DNA of 24,369 bases from CAYGLV01 sp964351025 (GTDB taxonomy: Bacteria; Actinomycetota; Thermoleophilia; Gaiellales; Gaiellaceae). Position 1 is the stretch's first letter. Every line of letters starts with the position of its first letter. The stretch covers positions 1 through 24,369 of the forward strand of contig CAYGLV010000038.1 of assembly GCA_964351025.1 (NCBI GenBank), written 5' to 3'. The notes under the pieces are model-generated. The model was not told where the DNA came from. It saw only the letters and a list, made by a program, of their open reading frames with translations, and made no database searches. Of the stretch, positions 1 through 7,200 are shown in pieces. The position numbers were made by a program, and so were the translations under genes.

Positions 1-113
1 GCTGCCTGATCTGCTGGCGCCGAATCGAAACGTCATTCAGTTAGAGCTTCTTAGCCGCGCCTGCTGTGGGCAAGGCGCTCGGTCAGGCGATTACGACTCC
101 CTAACATCCGTGG
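1..113. other. Leading intergenic stretch, no gene supported
   Basis: I see no convincing gene here. One forward frame stays open from base 2 into the next gene, but its sequence (Cys-rich, without the high G/C third positions of real genes here) does not look coding. There is an imperfect hairpin, GCGCCT at 57-62 against AGGCGC at 73-78, which could be the end of an upstream transcript or nothing. The right end carries the putative -10 of the GH31 gene. Confidence 0.5.
102..107 (+). promoter_or_regulatory. Putative -10 element of a leaderless promoter
   Basis: TAACAT fits the TAnnnT core of a sigma-70-type -10 box. Seven bases past its last T is base 114, exactly the ATG of the GH31 gene, so the mRNA would be leaderless. 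No Shine-Dalgarno sequence precedes that ATG. No good -35 box is visible about 17 bases upstream, so this is a motif-and-spacing argument only. Confidence 0.45.
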
Positions 114-2531
114 ATGAGAATCGGGGCTGTGCTGACTGGGCGCGCTTTTGGATTGATCGCTGTTTGCCTGCTCGTTCTCGGAACCGGCGGTGCACAAGCA
201 ACTCGCGGGCACGTTGCGGCCATGACTGCGGATGCGCTCGCCTGGACGGCCGAAGCGAAGCCGTTTCGGCTTCAGTTTCGGAGTAGCGACCGCGTCGTTG
301 CCGAGGAACCCCGCGTCCTGAAACCGACGCCGTCGGCCGGCTCGCGGCTTGCGTACTGGCTCGACGACGGCACGGTGCACCGGGTGACCGACCTGCGCGC
401 CAAGCGTGCCGTCGCCGGCGGCACCGCGTACGACGTTCGCACGGACGAGCCGGGCCGCACGGCACGCGTCACGGTGCGGAAGTCGTCGCTCGGCGTCCGG
501 GTTTCGTTCGAGGTGTTGCCAGCTGCCGGCGTCGCGGGGATCTACGAGGCGTTTGCCGCCCGGAGCGGCGAGCACTTTCTCGGCACCGGCCAGAGCGGCG
601 GCTACGTCGACCTCCGCGGCCAGATCGTCCAGCTGAAGGTGTCGTACAGCTGCGGTAGCTCGATCGTGACGCCGTTCTTCCTGAGCTCGACCGGCTACGG
701 CGTCCACGTCGAGAGCGCGGCCGTCGGCCATATCCAGTTCGCCGGAAACCACGACGGGGTTGAGTGTGCCGAGGGGTCGCGCGGTGACGTGCCGCTGTGC
801 CCGCTGGCAGGTCGGGCAGATCGTGTCGAGCTCTGTGTGAAGTCAGCCCGGCTCGCCTACGAGGTCTACGCGGGCTCGCCGTCGGCGATTCTGCGCTCGT
901 ACACCGCGCGTGCCGGCCGGCCACGGCTTCCCGCGCCCGAACAGCTCGCGCTCGTCAAATGGCGCGACGAGGTGGCGGGCGAGACGGAGCTGCTGGATGA
1001 CATCGCCCAGCTCCAGCGCCGAAAGATCCCGCTCGGCTGGATCCTGCTCGACAACCCCTGGGAGCCCGGCGGCTGTCACGGCTCACTCGAGTTCGACGCC
1101 GGGAAGTTCCCGGACCCGAAGCGGATGACCGCTGCCGTCCACGCACGTGGCGTGCGGTTCATGCTCTGGGTGTCCCCGTACGTCACTCAGGGCGTGCGCT
1201 GCTCGTTCACGGGCTACTTGCTCGAAATGTTCCTTTACGGGGACAAGCAGGAGCGCGCGATCGATCTCACGAATCCGGCTGCCCTCGAGATCTTCGAGAG
1301 CAAGCTGCGGGCGCTCATCGCTCTCGGAGTGGACGGCTTCAAGGGCGACCGCGGCGACGAGATCGATCTCGAGGACAACCGCTTAGCGGGCGGAAGCGGA
1401 GTCTCGCTCCACAATGAGTACCCGCTCCTCTATGCGCGCGCGGCGGTCAAGGCTCTCGCCGGAAGCGGGCGTCCTTTCGCGACGATGTTCCGAGCCGGAT
1501 TTGCAGGCTCGCAGGCTGTGCTTCCGGGCGTGTGGGCGGGAGATCAGGAGAGCTCGTACGACGGGCTTCGGGCCGCGATCCGGATGGGGCAGACCGCTGG
1601 CGTCAGCGGCTTTCCGGTCTGGGGCTCCGACATCGGCGGCTACAACCGGGGCTTCGATAACTCGGCCCCGCCCCTCACCGCCGAGCTGTTCGTGCGCTGG
1701 GCGCAGTTCGCGGCTGTGACACCGATCTTCGAGGTCGGCGGCGCCGGGCGCAACGCGCGCTTCTGGGAGCTCGGAACGACGGCGACCGAGCTCTTCCGGC
1801 GCGCCGCAGTGCTCCACTACGAGCTGGCGCCGTACCTCTACGAGCTCGCCCGCGCGGCGAGCAAGACGGGCTCTCCTGTCCTGCGGCCGCTCGGTTTCGC
1901 CTATCCGAACGACGAGCGAGCCTGGAGGCACGATCTCGAGTTCCTGGTCGGCCCCGACCTGCTTGCAGTGCCGGTGGCCACGAGCGGAACGCGTGCTCCC
2001 GTGTACCTGCCGAAGGGCGAGTGGGTCGACCTCATGCGGGGGAACGCCCTACGCGGACCGCTTCGCCACGTGCGGGCGACGCCGCTCGACGAGCTGCCGC
2101 TCTACCTACGCGCCGGGGCCGCGATCCCGTTCGATCTCAGGACGCCCGACGTCTGGACCGACCCTTGGCGCGTGAACGACCTGCTTCGCCCCGGCCGGGC
2201 TGGCTGGCTCTACGCCCCCGGCGTCGCGGGGTTCTCGGGCGCGTCGAAGGAGGCGGGTCGCTTGAGGGCGCGGACCCGTGGTATGACGATCACACTGTCC
2301 TTCTCGGGCGCGCCGCGCGAGCTCCAGGCGCTCGTCTTGACCCGCACCCAGCCACGGCAGGTGACGATCGGCGGGCGTGTCGTGCCCGAGGCGCGCTCGC
2401 TCGCCGAGCTGCGCCGAAGCCGCGAGGGCTGGACGCGCCGGCCGGATGGCCCCTTCGCCGGCGTCATGCTCAAGCTCGCCCCGGCGGCCGGCGCGGCCGT
2501 GGCGGCGGTCGACCTCGGGCCTGCTCGTTAG
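114..2531 (+). CDS. Secreted glycoside hydrolase family 31 (alpha-xylosidase/alpha-glucosidase type)
   Basis: An 805-residue enzyme predicted to cleave alpha-linked sugars outside the cytoplasm. Residues 1-29 form a signal peptide: Arg2, a long hydrophobic core, then a GAQA-type cleavage site. Residues about 30-270 are the N-terminal beta domain and about 275-610 the TIM barrel. GH31 landmarks are GVDGFKGDRGDE, with the probable nucleophile Asp412, and WAGDQESS, with the probable acid/base Asp477. WGSDIGGY (503-510) is the usual GH31 barrel-end motif. Beta-sandwich domains follow. Known GH31 activities include alpha-xylosidase, alpha-glucosidase and others, so substrate cannot be read from motifs. 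The next gene makes UDP-xylose, which makes alpha-xylosidase attractive but unproven. The ATG at 114 is chosen because it starts the signal peptide and sits at leaderless spacing from TAACAT. Nucleophile-motif residues differ from the common KTDFGE form. Confidence 0.9.
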   Translation: MRIGAVLTGRAFGLIAVCLLVLGTGGAQATRGHVAAMTADALAWTAEAKPFRLQFRSSDRVVAEEPRVLKPTPSAGSRLAYWLDDGTVHRVTDLRAKRAVAGGTAYDVRTDEPGRTARVTVRKSSLGVRVSFEVLPAAGVAGIYEAFAARSGEHFLGTGQSGGYVDLRGQIVQLKVSYSCGSSIVTPFFLSSTGYGVHVESAAVGHIQFAGNHDGVECAEGSRGDVPLCPLAGRADRVELCVKSARLAYEVYAGSPSAILRSYTARAGRPRLPAPEQLALVKWRDEVAGETELLDDIAQLQRRKIPLGWILLDNPWEPGGCHGSLEFDAGKFPDPKRMTAAVHARGVRFMLWVSPYVTQGVRCSFTGYLLEMFLYGDKQERAIDLTNPAALEIFESKLRALIALGVDGFKGDRGDEIDLEDNRLAGGSGVSLHNEYPLLYARAAVKALAGSGRPFATMFRAGFAGSQAVLPGVWAGDQESSYDGLRAAIRMGQTAGVSGFPVWGSDIGGYNRGFDNSAPPLTAELFVRWAQFAAVTPIFEVGGAGRNARFWELGTTATELFRRAAVLHYELAPYLYELARAASKTGSPVLRPLGFAYPNDERAWRHDLEFLVGPDLLAVPVATSGTRAPVYLPKGEWVDLMRGNALRGPLRHVRATPLDELPLYLRAGAAIPFDLRTPDVWTDPWRVNDLLRPGRAGWLYAPGVAGFSGASKEAGRLRARTRGMTITLSFSGAPRELQALVLTRTQPRQVTIGGRVVPEARSLAELRRSREGWTRRPDGPFAGVMLKLAPAAGAAVAAVDLGPAR

Positions 2532-2570
2532 GAGTTCGTAAGGTTGGAAGGATTCAGCCGAGTTCCCCGG

Positions 2571-2576
2571 TAGCAT
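2571..2576 (+). promoter_or_regulatory. Putative -10 element upstream of the UDP-xylose synthase gene
   Basis: TAGCAT fits TAnnnT and lies in the 52-base gap after the GH31 stop. Its last T is 8 bases before the ATG at 2584, so the predicted mRNA start is base 2583, one base ahead of the start codon. No Shine-Dalgarno sequence is present. This would give the gene its own promoter in addition to read-through from GH31. No clear -35 box is visible. Confidence 0.4.
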
Positions 2577-2583
2577 CACGGCG

Positions 2584-3522
2584 ATGTCCACTTCCCTCGT
2601 CACCGGCGGAGCCGGCTTCCTCGGCTCGCACCTCTGCGAGCAACTGCTGGCACGAGGCCACCGCGTCATCTGCGTGGACAACCTCGAGACGAGCTCGCTC
2701 CAGAACATCGAGCACCTGCGCAGCGACGACTTCGTCTTCGTGAACCATGACGTGACGGGGCACCTCGCTGTCGACGAGCCGCTCGACTTCGTCTACCACC
2801 TTGCAAGCCCGGCGAGTCCGATCGACTACCTGCGCCTGCCGCTGCACACGCTCAAGGTCGGCTCGTACGGCACGCACAACGCGCTCGGCCTGGCGAAGTT
2901 CAAGCGGGCCCGCTTTCTGCTCGCCTCGACGAGCGAGGTCTACGGCGACCCGGAGGTGCACCCGCAGCCGGAGACCTACTGGGGCAATGTCAACCCGATC
3001 GGCCCGCGCGGCGTGTACGACGAGGCGAAGCGCTACGCCGAGGCGCTGACGATGGCCTACCACCGCCAGCAGGGCGTGGACACGGCGATCGTCCGGATCT
3101 TCAACACGTACGGGCCCCGCATGCGTCCGAACGACGGCCGCGCGATCCCGACCTTCGTGCGCCAGGCGCTCGAGAATGTGCCGCTCACGGTCTTCGGGGA
3201 CGGCTCGCAGACGCGCAGCTTCTGCTACGTGGACGACCTGGTGCGCGGCCTGGTTCTGCTCGCCGAGAGCGGCGAGCATATGCCGGTCAACATCGGCAAC
3301 CCGCGCGAGATGACGCTGCTCGAGCTCGCCGAGGCCGTGCTCCGCGTGACCGGCTCGAAGAGCGAGATCGTCCACGAGGCATTGCCCGTGGACGATCCTC
3401 AGGTGCGCCAGCCGGATATCACCCGGGCCCGCCAGCTCCTCGGCTGGGAGCCGGAGGTCGAGCTCGACACGGGTCTCCGCCGGCTGCTGGCTTCGCTCGG
3501 ACGGGAGCCGGTCGTTGCGTAG
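2584..3522 (+). CDS. UDP-glucuronate decarboxylase (UDP-xylose synthase)
   Basis: A 312-residue extended short-chain dehydrogenase/reductase predicted to convert UDP-glucuronate to UDP-xylose in the cytoplasm with bound NAD. The nucleotide-binding TGGAGFLGS is at residues 7-15. The catalytic set is TSEVYG (116-121) and YxxxK at Tyr145/Lys149. Several segments are hallmarks of UDP-xylose synthases rather than of dTDP-glucose dehydratases or UDP-glucose epimerases: LASPASPIDY, YWGNVNPIGPRGVYDEAK and RIFNTYGPRM. The length is typical of the short bacterial form without a membrane anchor. Its last 8 bases overlap the next gene, so the two are probably translated together. It supplies the xylose donor for the glycosyltransferases of the locus. 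A bifunctional form that also releases the 4-keto-pentose intermediate cannot be excluded. Confidence 0.92.
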   Translation: MSTSLVTGGAGFLGSHLCEQLLARGHRVICVDNLETSSLQNIEHLRSDDFVFVNHDVTGHLAVDEPLDFVYHLASPASPIDYLRLPLHTLKVGSYGTHNALGLAKFKRARFLLASTSEVYGDPEVHPQPETYWGNVNPIGPRGVYDEAKRYAEALTMAYHRQQGVDTAIVRIFNTYGPRMRPNDGRAIPTFVRQALENVPLTVFGDGSQTRSFCYVDDLVRGLVLLAESGEHMPVNIGNPREMTLLELAEAVLRVTGSKSEIVHEALPVDDPQVRQPDITRARQLLGWEPEVELDTGLRRLLASLGREPVVA

Positions 3523-4714
3523 GCGCGGGCTTCTTGCGGCGGCCGCTGTGGCGGCCGTCATCCTTGCGGCTGCGCCGGGCGCGTCTGCGTCGCGGATCAT
3601 CCAGCCGGGGCTCTTCGACGATGCGCAGATCCTCTTCGGCAACCCCGACAAGGTCTTCCCACTTCTCCAGACGCTCAACACCAAGCTCATTCGCGTCAAC
3701 CTCTACTGGGGCGGCCCGAACGGCGTGGCCAAGCGCCGGCCGGCGAGCCCGACCGACCCGAACGATCGCGCTTACGACTGGTCGACCTACGACCGCACCG
3801 TCCAGTACGCCAACCAGTACGGGATCAGCGTCGTCTTCTCGATCGTCGCGACGCCGGCCTGGGCGAACGGCCGCAAGCCGGTCAACGTCGCTCCCAAGAA
3901 GATGGCCGATCTCGGCAAGTTCACCGAGGCCGCCGCGACGCGCTACGGCGGCCTCTTCCCCGGCTACGACGGTCGCCTGCTGCCTGCGGTGCACGACTGG
4001 CTCGTCTGGAACGAGCCGAACAACCCGGTCTTCCTCTCGCCGCAGTACCGGAACGTCGGAGGCAAGTACCGGAAAGTGGATGGCAAGTACCGTCTGGTCG
4101 GAGGTAGGTGGGTGATCCAGAGTGCCGTGAACTACGCGAAGATGTGCAACGCGGTGGTCGCGGCTGTGCGCGGGACGGCCGGCGGAAGCGGCAGGGTCGC
4201 CTGCGGCGTCACCGCGCCGCGCGGCAACAACAACCCGAACTCCAAGCGGGCGTCCGTCTCCCCGCTTGCGTTCCTGCGCGCGATGAAGAAGGCCGGCGCG
4301 GCCGGCTTCGACGCGTACGCGCACCACCCGTACTACGGCACGCCGAGTGAGACGCCCAGGACGCGGCCGCCTGCCATCCGCCGGGGCGTGAAGCCCACAG
4401 CGGTAACGCTGGGCAACCTCGGCGATCTCGGCAAGGAGTTGACCCGGCTCTACGGCGGCAGGATGCGGATCTGGATCACCGAGTATGGCTACCAGAGCAA
4501 TCCACCTGACCGCCAGTTCGGGGTCAGCTACGTCAAGCAGGCCGCCTACATGAGGCAGGCCTACGCGATCGCGAGAGCGAACGCGCGCGTCGACATGTTC
4601 CTCTGGTTCCTGATCGCGGACGAGCCGCGCCTCGAGGGTTGGCAGTCGGGTCTCTTCACGGCGACCGGCAAGAAGAAGCCGGCCTTCACCGCCTTCCAGA
4701 GTCTCGGCCGCTAG
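3515..4714 (+). CDS. Secreted clan GH-A glycosidase (GH39/GH5-like)
   Basis: A 399-residue protein with a TTG start at 3515 that overlaps the UDP-xylose synthase by 8 bases. That start gives an ideal signal peptide: RRR followed by an Ala/Leu/Val core, with cleavage near residue 26. The mature part reads as one TIM barrel of the clan GH-A type. The acid/base candidate is Glu167 in VWNEPN and the nucleophile candidate is Glu323 in WITEYGYQ. YDWSTYDRTV and SIVATPAWANG resemble GH39 and related cellulase-superfamily proteins. GH39 includes beta-xylosidases, which fits the neighbouring UDP-xylose gene, but the exact family and substrate are not certain. Residues about 182-202 contain a short triplicated Gly-Lys/Arg-Tyr/Trp motif in a likely surface loop. 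The TAG stop shares a CTAG with the stop of the convergent cupin gene. Confidence 0.82.
   Translation: MRRRGLLAAAAVAAVILAAAPGASASRIIQPGLFDDAQILFGNPDKVFPLLQTLNTKLIRVNLYWGGPNGVAKRRPASPTDPNDRAYDWSTYDRTVQYANQYGISVVFSIVATPAWANGRKPVNVAPKKMADLGKFTEAAATRYGGLFPGYDGRLLPAVHDWLVWNEPNNPVFLSPQYRNVGGKYRKVDGKYRLVGGRWVIQSAVNYAKMCNAVVAAVRGTAGGSGRVACGVTAPRGNNNPNSKRASVSPLAFLRAMKKAGAAGFDAYAHHPYYGTPSETPRTRPPAIRRGVKPTAVTLGNLGDLGKELTRLYGGRMRIWITEYGYQSNPPDRQFGVSYVKQAAYMRQAYAIARANARVDMFLWFLIADEPRLEGWQSGLFTATGKKKPAFTAFQSLGR
4058..4120 (+). repeat. Three imperfect 21-base tandem units inside the GH-A glycosidase gene
   Basis: Units 4058-4078, 4079-4099 and 4100-4120 encode GGKYRKV, DGKYRLV and GGRWVIQ. The first two are clearly related at the DNA level (GGCAAGTACCG in both). 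The third is more diverged, with Trp replacing Tyr. They keep the reading frame and lie soon after the catalytic VWNEPN segment, so they probably form a beta-hairpin or loop near the active-site face. Confidence 0.65.
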
Positions 4715-5100
4715 CGCTTCCCGAAGCTCGCACGCCGCTCGATATCGGCGGGATCGACCATGTGGCCGTCACGCTCGACGTAGCCGTCCTTGCCGCCCAC
4801 GACGAGCAGCACGAGCTCGCCGTCGCCGGCGTTCGAGATCTTGCGCTCCGTCGTCGACTGGACGTGGCAGAGCCCGCCGGGGCCGAGGACCCGCGTCTCG
4901 TCACCGACCTCGAAGCGGGCGGTGCCGCTGTGGACGAAGTAGAGCTCGTCCTGGAGGTCGTGGTAGTGGCGGAAGCCCTCGAAGCCGGGCGGGAAGACGA
5001 TCGCGTTGACGCCGAAGGCCGTCACGCCGAGGGCGTGCCGCACCTTGCGGAAGCCGGGCCCCTCGCCGAGCTCGCCGAGCGTGCTGAAGCTGTGGCTCAT
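4711..5100 (-). CDS. Small single-domain cupin protein
   Basis: A 129-residue cupin. The first cupin motif is clear: GFRHYHDLQDELYFVHSG, with His45, His47 and Glu52 as likely metal ligands, followed by a conserved Gly. The second motif is weaker (GGLCHVQSTTERKISN). The ATG at 5100 is chosen because it has a strong Shine-Dalgarno sequence and overlaps the glycosyltransferase stop as ATGA. The open frame upstream of this ATG is out-of-frame glycosyltransferase sequence. It is the last gene of a five-gene unit. Cupins in sugar loci can be epimerases, isomerases or small-molecule sensors. I cannot assign the reaction, and the best description is a metal-binding cupin of unknown substrate. It ends on the same CTAG as the opposing glycosidase gene. 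Confidence 0.85.
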   Translation of the reverse strand: MSHSFSTLGELGEGPGFRKVRHALGVTAFGVNAIVFPPGFEGFRHYHDLQDELYFVHSGTARFEVGDETRVLGPGGLCHVQSTTERKISNAGDGELVLLVVGGKDGYVERDGHMVDPADIERRASFGKR

Positions 5101-6278
5101 CGGGTTCTCCTTTCCTCGAGCAGGGTGCGGTAGAGGGTGTCCACGTCGTCGATCAGCCGGTCCACTGCGTAGCGCGGGACGACGCGTGCGCGGCCGGCGG
5201 CGCCCATCCGCTCGCGTAGCTCCGGGTCGCCGGCGAGCCGCTCGAGCCGCTCCGCCAGTCCGTCGAGGTCTCCGGGCTCGACCAGGAAGCCGTCCACGCC
5301 CTCGCGGACGACGTCGGGGACGCCACCGACCGCCGTCGCGACGACCGGGCGCCCTGCCGCAAGCGCCTCGATCACGCTGACGGGTGTCCCCTCGTTGACC
5401 GAAGGCAGGATGATCGCGTCGCACGCCTGGTACCAGGGAGCGACGTCCTCCTGGTAGCCGAGAAAGAGGCAATGGCGGACGATGCCGAGCTCATGCGCGC
5501 GCTGCTCAACATGGTTGCGGTCGGGGCCGTCGCCGACCATGCAGAGGCAGGCGTCGACACCCCGCCCGCGCAGGAGTCGGAGCCCCTCGAGGACATCGTC
5601 AGTGCGCTTCACGGCCGTCATGCGCCCGATCCAGCCGACCACGAAGCGGCCGTTCGGGATGCCGAGCTGGCGGCGCGCCTCCTCGCGGCCGCGTTCCGAG
5701 GTCACGCGCTCTTCCAGGTCGATGCCGAGCCGGATCACCGCGAACTTCTCCGCCGGCGCGACGCCCAGCGCGACGAGGTCGTCGCGCACCTGCGGGCTGA
5801 CCGCGATCAGCCGCGTCGTCCGCCGGGCGAGCCACGTCTCGAGCAGGCGGAAAGCGGTCGTCTGCAACCTCCCGAAGTAGCCGCGCAGGACGTGGCCATG
5901 GAAGGTGTGAACCACGATCCGCGGCCGTGCGCCCCCAGCGAGCGTCAGCGCAAGCCGTGCGACCGCGCCCGCCTTGGCGGTATGCGTGTGCAGGATATGG
6001 GGCCGATGCAAGCGCATCAGGCGCGCGAGCCGGAAGATGGCGACCGCGTCGCGGAGGGGGGAGATCTCGCGCGAGAGGGCGTCGAGGTGCTCGATCTGCA
6101 CCCCGCGCTGCTCGGCAACGAAGGCCATCGAGCCCTCGCCGCGGGCGAGCGAGCCGGCGACGAGCGTCGTCTCGTACCCGCGCCCGGCGAGGCCATCCGA
6201 GAGGTAGGCGACGTGCAGAGCAGGGCCGCCCATGTTGAGGCGGGCGATCACCCGCAGAACACGGATCGGCTCAGCCAA
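5097..6278 (-). CDS. GT4-family glycosyltransferase
   Basis: A 393-residue cytoplasmic GT-B enzyme that would transfer a sugar from a nucleotide donor to the growing lipid-linked oligosaccharide. The N-terminal acceptor half shows LNMGGPALHV (near 14-23), HTHTAKAG (97-104) and HTFHGHVLRGYFG (134-146 region), typical of the Glyco_transf_4 fold. The C-terminal half has GWIGRMTAVKR (215-225), MVGDGPDR and the EGTPVSVIE donor motif with Glu296 and Glu304. The start is set at TTG 6278. This is the only plausible start before the first beta strand, and it overlaps the 3' end of the epimerase gene by 8 bases. A longer open frame continues upstream but is shadow sequence. Donor and acceptor are not predictable. 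It is followed by the cupin through an ATGA overlap. Confidence 0.9.
   Translation of the reverse strand: MAEPIRVLRVIARLNMGGPALHVAYLSDGLAGRGYETTLVAGSLARGEGSMAFVAEQRGVQIEHLDALSREISPLRDAVAIFRLARLMRLHRPHILHTHTAKAGAVARLALTLAGGARPRIVVHTFHGHVLRGYFGRLQTTAFRLLETWLARRTTRLIAVSPQVRDDLVALGVAPAEKFAVIRLGIDLEERVTSERGREEARRQLGIPNGRFVVGWIGRMTAVKRTDDVLEGLRLLRGRGVDACLCMVGDGPDRNHVEQRAHELGIVRHCLFLGYQEDVAPWYQACDAIILPSVNEGTPVSVIEALAAGRPVVATAVGGVPDVVREGVDGFLVEPGDLDGLAERLERLAGDPELRERMGAAGRARVVPRYAVDRLIDDVDTLYRTLLEERRTR
5107..5113 (-). promoter_or_regulatory. Strong Shine-Dalgarno sequence of the cupin gene
   Basis: On the minus strand the bases read AAAGGAG, six bases before the ATG at 5100. It lies inside the end of the upstream glycosyltransferase gene. 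It fixes the cupin start, and it contrasts with the other coupled genes, most of which lack a recognisable ribosome-binding site. Confidence 0.8.
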
Positions 6279-7200
6279 TGCTCTCGGCGGTAAGGCGTAG
6301 GCCCTCTTCCAGGGTGACGTGTGGCTCCCAGCCGAGCAGCCGGCGCGCCTCGGCGATGTCCGCCCACGAGTCGCGCACATCGCCGGCGCGCGCAGGCAGG
6401 TACTCCTTCTCGACCGGGCAGCCGAGGATCGAGCCGATCGTGTCCGCGAGCTCGTTCACGCTCGCAGAGCGGCCCGTTGCAAGGTTGAGCACTGCACCAC
6501 TCACTCCACCGGCCTCCGAGGCGAGGATATTGCCGTCGACGACGTTCGCGACGTAGGTGAAGTCGCGTGACTGCGCTCCGTCGCCGTAGATCGGTACGGG
6601 CTCGCCGGCACGGATGCGCGCGATGAAGCGCGGTACGACGGCGGCGTACTGCGAGGTTGGGTCCTGCCGCGGGCCGAAGACGTTGAAGTAGCGCAGCGCT
6701 ACGGTCTCGAGGCCGTACACGCGGCTGAAGCTGACGCAGTAACGCTCGGCCGCGAGCTTCGCGACGGCGTACGGGGCGATCGGGTCTGCTGCGGCGCTCT
6801 CCACGCGCGGCAGCGTGCCGCCGTTGCCATAGACCGAGGACGAGGAAGCGAAGACGACGCGGCCGACCCCTTCGTCCCGCGCGGCGAGGAGGACGTTGAG
6901 CGTGCCCTCGATCGTGACCGCGCTCGTCGTCAGCGGGTCCTGCACCGAGCGTGGGACCGACGGCAGCGCGCCGATGTGGAAGACGACGTCGCTCCCGCGC
7001 GTTGCGTTGTGCACGCGCTCGTAGCTGCGCAGCTCGCCCTCGACCACTTCGATCTCGCCCGCGATCTCGGCGAGGTTGTCTCGGTTGCCGGTGGAGAAGT
7101 TGTCGAGCACGCGGACGGTGTCGCCGCGCTCCAGCAGAGCCCGTACGAGGTTCGAGCCGATGAAGCCCGCTCCGCCGGTGACGAGGACCCTACGGCTCAC
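6271..7200 (-). CDS. WbpP-like UDP-sugar 4-epimerase (UDP-GlcNAc/GalNAc type)
   Basis: A 309-residue extended SDR enzyme, predicted to invert C4 of a UDP-hexose or UDP-N-acetylhexosamine. It has TGGAGFIGS at 8-16, a catalytic SSSSVYG at 119-125 and YxxxK at Tyr144/Lys148. ALPSVPRSVQDPLTT and LRYFNVFGPRQDP resemble WbpP-type UDP-GlcNAc 4-epimerases more than GalE. The protein could also act on the uronic-acid form. GTG at 7200 is the start: it overlaps the methyltransferase stop as GTGA and begins directly with the first beta strand. It probably supplies an epimerised HexNAc donor. Substrate choice between Glc, GlcNAc and GlcNAcA is open. Confidence 0.88.
   Translation of the reverse strand: MSRRVLVTGGAGFIGSNLVRALLERGDTVRVLDNFSTGNRDNLAEIAGEIEVVEGELRSYERVHNATRGSDVVFHIGALPSVPRSVQDPLTTSAVTIEGTLNVLLAARDEGVGRVVFASSSSVYGNGGTLPRVESAAADPIAPYAVAKLAAERYCVSFSRVYGLETVALRYFNVFGPRQDPTSQYAAVVPRFIARIRAGEPVPIYGDGAQSRDFTYVANVVDGNILASEAGGVSGAVLNLATGRSASVNELADTIGSILGCPVEKEYLPARAGDVRDSWADIAEARRLLGWEPHVTLEEGLRLTAESIG

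Noticed and set aside
51..752. Open minus-strand frame opposite the start of the GH31 gene
   Set aside because: It is rich in Arg and Ala, has no recognisable motif and lies antisense to a well-supported gene with a signal peptide. High GC makes such frames common.
3540..3557. Inverted repeat CGGCCGC-TGTG-GCGGCCG early in the GH-A glycosidase
   Set aside because: It consists of Ala/Val codons of the signal peptide, and GC-only stems of this size are frequent in such DNA.
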